This document shows positions 60,651 to 64,000 of a stretch of DNA of 64,000 nt, piece by piece. Source of the DNA: JAPPLB01 sp965208945 (GTDB taxonomy: Bacteria > Acidobacteriota > Terriglobia > Bryobacterales > UBA6623); contig OZ242366.1 of NCBI GenBank assembly GCA_965208945.1, forward strand, positions 2,480,001-2,544,000, read 5' to 3'. A program made the position numbers and the translations under genes. Each line of letters begins with the position of its first letter. Position 1 is the first letter of the stretch. A model generated the notes under the pieces. The model was not told where the DNA came from, searched no databases, and was given only the letters and a program-made list of their open reading frames with translations.

Positions 60651-60851
60651 CCTGCATGTCTCACCACGCGGCGAGGCGAAGTGCATGAGAGGGCCGTCAG
60701 GACTAGGCGCAAGCCGGGCGAAGGAAAAAGGCGCGAGCCGCTTGGCGCGCGCAGGCGTACTTGAACAGTACGTTGAGCACGGCAAGCAAGCGCAACGAAG
60801 TCCTGGCGGTCGTATCGTGTGCTTCGGCCGTCGGGTGGTGAGACATGCAGG
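60651..60851 (-). repeat. Element A copy 17 (long variant, minus orientation)
   Basis: It starts on the base after the NicO stop, contains the 25-bp extra segment, and carries the central CGTACTGTTCAAGTACG in reverse complement. The right terminus is GTGGTGAGACATGCAGG. Confidence 0.92.
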
Positions 60852-60857
60852 CTGGAC

Positions 60858-60904
60858 GGCGGTCGTATCGCGTGCTTCCCCCGTCAGGCGGTGAGAAATG
60901 CAGG
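60858..60904 (-). repeat. Element A copy 18 (terminal fragment)
   Basis: Only an end piece is present (GGTCGTATCGCGTGCTTCCC then CGGTGAGAAATGCAGG), six bases behind copy 17. The following 125 bases up to the next gene hold GTCACGCGGCGGCGTTACGC, which recalls the MITE-like element at 49.8 kb, and nothing else. Confidence 0.7.
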
Positions 60905-61030
60905 TTTCAGCCCGTAGTGAAGGTCACGCGGCGGCGTTACGCGCCACGCACTCGATGGAGTAGCACCTGGTCGAGCCTTACCTGGAAATCCCGCCTCGGG
61001 TTGCCGGCGTCCGGTCGAGACGGAACGATC

Positions 61031-61294
61031 TCAGTGGGGTTCGTGGTTCTTCCGGGTGCTTGTCACCAGGAAGTCGAAGATGGCAAGTACCCGCTTGCGG
61101 TAGGAGTACATCCGGAAGAGATTTTTACGAAATGCCGGATCGTACTCTCGGGCCCGCATCCACTTGTGAAACAGCTTTGGCGAAACGTCAATTTCTTCCC
61201 TGAGGGAATCGGCGGAACGTCCACGCAGAAACATCCCGTAGAACAGGGCCGCCTCTCGTTGGGGAGCGTGAAATTCTGTGATATCGCCGGGCAC
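61031..61294 (-). CDS. Small HTH-like hypothetical protein
   Basis: The 87-residue protein starts MPGDITEFHAPQREAALFYG. SADSLREEIDVSPKLFHKWM has the spacing of a helix-turn-helix, and the C-terminal helix is basic (RKNLFRMYSYRKRVLAIF). No named family is recognised. The start is GTG. It stands alone among repeats, so I accept it because of its protein-like composition and lack of overlap with repeat copies. Confidence 0.6.
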   Translation of the reverse strand: MPGDITEFHAPQREAALFYGMFLRGRSADSLREEIDVSPKLFHKWMRAREYDPAFRKNLFRMYSYRKRVLAIFDFLVTSTRKNHEPH

Positions 61295-61417
61295 CGAGAC
61301 CTCTCGAGAACAGGTCCGCCTGCGGAGTATTTTTCCGAAGCCCCAGTATAAACGCGGTCTCCAGACGCCGCAAGACGGATTTCGCTGATTCTCTTTTCAT
61401 CCGCCGGGACGCGCTGG

Positions 61418-61603
61418 CCTGATTTTCTCGCCACGTGGCGAGTCGAAGTGCGTGAGAGGGGCGTCAGGACTAGGCGTAAGCCGGGCGGAGGAAAAAGGCG
61501 CGCGCAACATGGCCTTTAAGGTTTTTCACGAATCACGAGTCACGAAACACGAATCACAGCCTTTTACCGCGTGCTTCGACCGTCGGGTGGTGAGAAATGC
61601 AGG
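61418..61603 (-). repeat. Element A copy 19 (composite, minus orientation)
   Basis: It is a short composite like copy 10: heptamer group plus AACATGGCCTTTAAGG in place of the centre, with the 25-bp extra segment. The left terminus is diverged (CCTGATTTTCTCGCCAC). Confidence 0.88.
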
Positions 61604-61678
61604 CAAGCCACTGCTTTAAGGTTTTTCACGAATCACGAGACACGAGACACGAAACACGGCTTTTTTGGTGCATGGAGT

Positions 61679-61694
61679 ACTGAAGCCCTTCAGT
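61679..61694 (+). terminator. ACTGAAG hairpin with T-run, copy 4
   Basis: The 7-bp stem ACTGAAG/CTTCAGT is followed by CTTGTTTTTT on the plus strand. It matches copy 3 of the other island. Confidence 0.5.
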
Positions 61695-61807
61695 CTTGTT
61701 TTTTCCGCCCCGGCATGCTAGGCAACGGGACAGGGAGGCGTAGTCCGTGTGGGTCGCGAATCAGGGCTTCCCAGGCGTTCACCAGCCGCAAGCCACTGAT
61801 TCTAAGG

Positions 61808-61921
61808 TCTTTATGAAACACGAGTCACGAAACACGACTCACGGCCGTTATGTTCTTCACGGATCACGAGTCACGAAACACGACTCAAGGCCTTTGTGTT
61901 TTTCACGAATCACGAATGTCG
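61808..61921. repeat. CACGAAN heptamer arrays, right island
   Basis: Three groups of CACGAGT/CACGAAA/CACGACT/CACGAAT units run in tandem with short spacers. They are the inverted counterpart of the arrays at 20.54-20.64 kb, with different unit order. Confidence 0.8.
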
Positions 61922-61938
61922 AATCGTTGCCTGTTGGT

Positions 61939-61954
61939 ACTGAAGCCCTTCAGT
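61939..61954 (+). terminator. ACTGAAG hairpin with T-run, copy 5
   Basis: The stem is followed directly by CTTTTTTTT, the best terminator-like tail of the five copies. Confidence 0.5.
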
Positions 61955-62468
61955 CTTTTTTTTCCGGCCCGGGCTGCGTAGCATGAAGATCATGGTTCGT
62001 GAAATGAGCTTGATCCGTGGCCTCGGAGCGCCTGCGAAGGAAATGTCGTTCCGGCATCATCTCGCCTTGTTCAAGGACCATTCCTGCCCGCTGTTGCCCA
62101 CGATTGCCCGCTAAAAAAATGTCGCAAGCCCTGGTGGCCTCGCAATACGGCCGTAGATCTCGCGGCCCTGGACGTGTCCCGCGCGCCGCTCCGCGACAGC
62201 CCGGCTGTACAGCTGAGCAAACGAATCATGAACCAAGGCCTTTCCTGGCGCGCGGCGCAAGCCGGCGCGAATTCCGAGGTATTCACGAAACACGAATCAC
62301 GGCTTTTTTTCTCCGTGGGTGCGCCAGGGTGGCGCCACCGGAAACCGTCGTCCGGACCACTGCGCCCGCCGGCAAGTCACTGTTTCCCGGTTCACCGTTG
62401 TTCACGATTGTTCACTATTGTTCGCCATTGTTCGCCATTGTTCACCCAAAAATATTGTTCGGAGCTAG

Positions 62469-62669
62469 GCTGCATGTCTCACCACGAGGCGAGGCGAAGT
62501 GGGTGAGAGGGCCGTCAGGACGAGGCGCAAGCCGGGCGGAGGAAAAAGGCGCGAGCCGCTGGGCGCGCGCAGGCGTACTTGAACAGTACGTTGAGCACGG
62601 CAAGCAAGCGCAACGAAGTCCTGGCGGTCGTATCGCGTGCTTCGACCGTCGGGTGGTGAGACATGCAGG
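62469..62669 (-). repeat. Element A copy 20 (long variant, minus orientation)
   Basis: It is the inverted counterpart of copy 5 inside the right island, but with an intact central CGTACTGTTCAAGTACG. It ends GTGGTGAGACATGCAGG. Confidence 0.92.
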
Positions 62670-62850
62670 CTGGTGTCCCCGCGCCGCCCGGTCGCTGCTT
62701 CGCTGGGCGCGATGGCGCGGCTTCGAGCGGCTATCGCGCGGCATGCGCGGGGGGGGAGTGGGGGGGTGAGACAGTGTCCTTGCCCCGACCGCCGTTCTCG
62801 GTCGGCCTTGCGGCGAGCGTCGCCCGCCGGGCAGTTGCCTCGAACACAAA

Positions 62851-62880
62851 ATGAACCCATGCTGAGAAAGGGGAACGTTC
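62851..62880 (+). repeat. Mini-repeat D copy 3
   Basis: ATGAACCCATGCTGAGAAAG then GGGAACGTTC marks the outer edge of the right island, as copy 1 does for the left island. Confidence 0.7.
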
Positions 62881-62883
62881 CAG

Positions 62884-63042
62884 CCTGCATGTCTCGCCAA
62901 GTAGTGAGGCGAACTGCCTGTCTGCTACAGGCAGGCGTGCTTGAACAGTACGTCGAGCACGGCAAGCAAGCGTTGCGAAGGAAAAGCGAGGTCCTGGCGT
63001 CCGTAACGCGTGCTCTGGCCGTCATGTGGCGAGACATGCAGG
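62884..63042 (-). repeat. Element A copy 21 (diverged variant, minus orientation)
   Basis: The termini use the GAGACATGCAGG form. The half next to the left terminus carries CTGCCTGTCTGCTACAGGCAGG, as in copy 9, and the centre reads GCTTGAACAGTACGTCG. It is upstream of the aminotransferase gene. Confidence 0.85.
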
Positions 63043-63085
63043 TTGGGGCCCGAAACGGCTGTGGTGTCATCATAGGGAGTTCACA

Positions 63086-64000
63086 ATGACCGTCTCGATA
63101 CCCTCCAAAGACAAGTTTCCCCAGACCCGTGCATACACCTACTTGAACACGGCTGCCGAAGGACTGCTCTCAACCGACTCTCGGGAAGCGCTGTTGGAGT
63201 ACGCGCGCGCCAAGTCGAAGGGCAGCGTAAACAGGCCGAAGATCTATCAAGTGGAGACCGAGACGGTGGGGCTTGCCGCTTCGTTCCTCAATGCGCCAAA
63301 GGACTCTGTCACCTTTCTCGCCAACGCGACGGAAGGACTCAACCTGCTCGCCAACTCGATGGATTGGTCGCAGGGCGACGAGATCGTCATTACGGATCTG
63401 GAGTTTCCCTCGAACGTGATCACGTGGTTACGCCTCAAGGAGCGCGGCGTGCGATTGGTCGTCGTCGAAGCGGACGGCGGAATGATCCGCCGGGAAGACA
63501 TTACCTCTCGCATCACTCCGCGCACGAAGCTGGTCTCGGTGAGCCAGGTGAGCTACAAGTCGGGCACGCAACTCCCTTATCTGAAGGAACTCGGCGACGA
63601 AGTCCATCGAGCCGGCGCGGTTTTCGCCGTGGATGCGACGCAGGCGCTGGGTCGTGTGCCGGTCGGCGTCGAGAATGTCGATTTTCTCGTCGCGAGTTCT
63701 TACAAGTGGCTTTTCACGCCGCACGGATTGGGCATCACGTATTGCTCGCCGCGGTTGTTGGAACGCCTGTCGCCCGCGACGGCCGGTTGGTATGGCGTGC
63801 CGAACATTTTCACCCCGGACCGTTTCGAGCGTTTTGTATACAAGGAGGGCGCGGCGCGGTTCGTCTCCGGAATGCCGAACTTCTCGTCCATCTATGCGTT
63901 ACGCGCCAGCTTGCAGTATCTGTCGGAGGTCGGCGTAGCTCATCTTGACGCTTCGCTGGCGCCCCTGGTTCGTAAGATGCGCCGCGGGCTCGCCGGTCTG
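63086..64000 (+). CDS. Class V aminotransferase (cysteine desulfurase-like), cut by the window end
   Basis: The protein begins RAYTYLNTAAEGLLSTDSREAL and has the PLP-binding region FVASSYKWLFTPHGLG, with the Lys at about residue 212. VSQVSYKSGTQLP and AVDATQALGRVPV precede it in the usual order. Members include cysteine desulfurases, kynureninases and isopenicillin-epimerase-like enzymes; the first two-thirds do not decide. AGGGAG precedes the ATG. The frame is open to the last base of the window, so the C-terminus is missing. Confidence 0.88.
   Translation, partial: MTVSIPSKDKFPQTRAYTYLNTAAEGLLSTDSREALLEYARAKSKGSVNRPKIYQVETETVGLAASFLNAPKDSVTFLANATEGLNLLANSMDWSQGDEIVITDLEFPSNVITWLRLKERGVRLVVVEADGGMIRREDITSRITPRTKLVSVSQVSYKSGTQLPYLKELGDEVHRAGAVFAVDATQALGRVPVGVENVDFLVASSYKWLFTPHGLGITYCSPRLLERLSPATAGWYGVPNIFTPDRFERFVYKEGAARFVSGMPNFSSIYALRASLQYLSEVGVAHLDASLAPLVRKMRRGLAGL

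Larger units (their letters stand above)
61610..62880. repeat. Mosaic repeat island, right copy of the inverted duplication
   Basis: Read in reverse complement, it follows the order of the island at 19.06-20.79 kb. It lacks the 380 bp that copy 1 has between two hairpin modules, and its decamer array is shorter. Within it the two hairpin modules, heptamer groups, the unique block, decamer arrays and an element A copy are recognisable. There is no gene in it. Confidence 0.85.

Noticed and set aside
62017..62769. Open frame of 250 codons across the right repeat island (and its counterpart at 19617-20078)
   Set aside because: The frames are built of element A, decamer and heptamer repeats, diverge in length between the two copies, and have no conserved protein features.
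1..64000. tRNA, rRNA or known riboswitch genes
   Set aside because: I looked for cloverleaf-like and conserved rRNA sequence and saw none; without a covariance search this is not proof of absence.

Overview
The window looks like a chromosome segment of a GC-rich bacterium, most probably an Acidobacteriota of the Solibacter/Bryobacter kind. The markers are a DUF1501 protein paired with a DUF1549/DUF1553 haem-domain protein, a SpoIVB/S55-type peptidase next to a secreted beta-propeller protein, a cytochrome oxidase operon with two subunit III genes, and a neutral-ceramidase-like protein. This assignment rests on gene content only. I saw no rRNA or tRNA genes and no CRISPR array.

Layout. 1-7.3 kb: a MetE-like gene (cut by the window start), a DUF523/DUF1722 protein, a double-GNAT acetyltransferase, and the propeller/S55 pair. 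7.5-11.1 kb: DUF1844, a metallo-beta-lactamase-fold hydrolase, ribF and a LacD-type aldolase. 11.4-19 kb (minus strand): DUF3037 with a HipA-like kinase, a nitrilase, an ECF sigma factor with two small membrane proteins, 3-methyladenine glycosylase I, a phosphoesterase and a ceramidase-like protein. 19-21.1 kb: a gene-free repeat island. 21.3-26 kb: the aa3-type oxidase operon. 26.4-29.1 kb: a Sel1 protein, DUF29 and an intact higBA module. 29.3-36.7 kb: dinG, queE, lon, engB and rho. 36.9-40.4 kb: a sugar ABC binding protein and ATPase without a permease, then vapBC. 40.7-46.6 kb: an ornithine-cyclodeaminase-like enzyme, a decayed higB with its surviving higA, trkH and a TolC-like protein. 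46.7-51 kb: two IS110-family elements, a cyclase, an ArsC/Spx-like protein and a MITE-like element. 51-60.7 kb: an esterase, the DUF1501/DUF1549 pair, alr, a HEAT/barrel-sandwich protein, a TPR protein and a NicO-type transporter. 61-64 kb: a small HTH-like protein, a second repeat island inverted relative to the first, and the start of a class V aminotransferase.

The dominant unusual feature is an intergenic repeat, called element A here. It is about 176 bp, has no ORF, and has 17-20 bp terminal inverted repeats and a central CGTACT/AGTACG hairpin. There are about 19 full or composite copies plus degenerate pieces, several starting on the very base after a stop codon. Composite versions carry 7-bp CACGAAN tandem arrays and other modules, and the two repeat islands are built from the same parts.

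An IS1111-group (IS110-family) element has inserted into the central hairpin of one element A. The roughly 260-nt non-coding region downstream of its transposase carries two 9-nt sequences matching the two halves of that target in the opposite senses expected of a bridge RNA (seekRNA), and two shorter matches to the element's own ends. I regard this as the best candidate for a readable, previously undescribed system here: an RNA-guided transposase addressed to a multicopy palindromic intergenic repeat.
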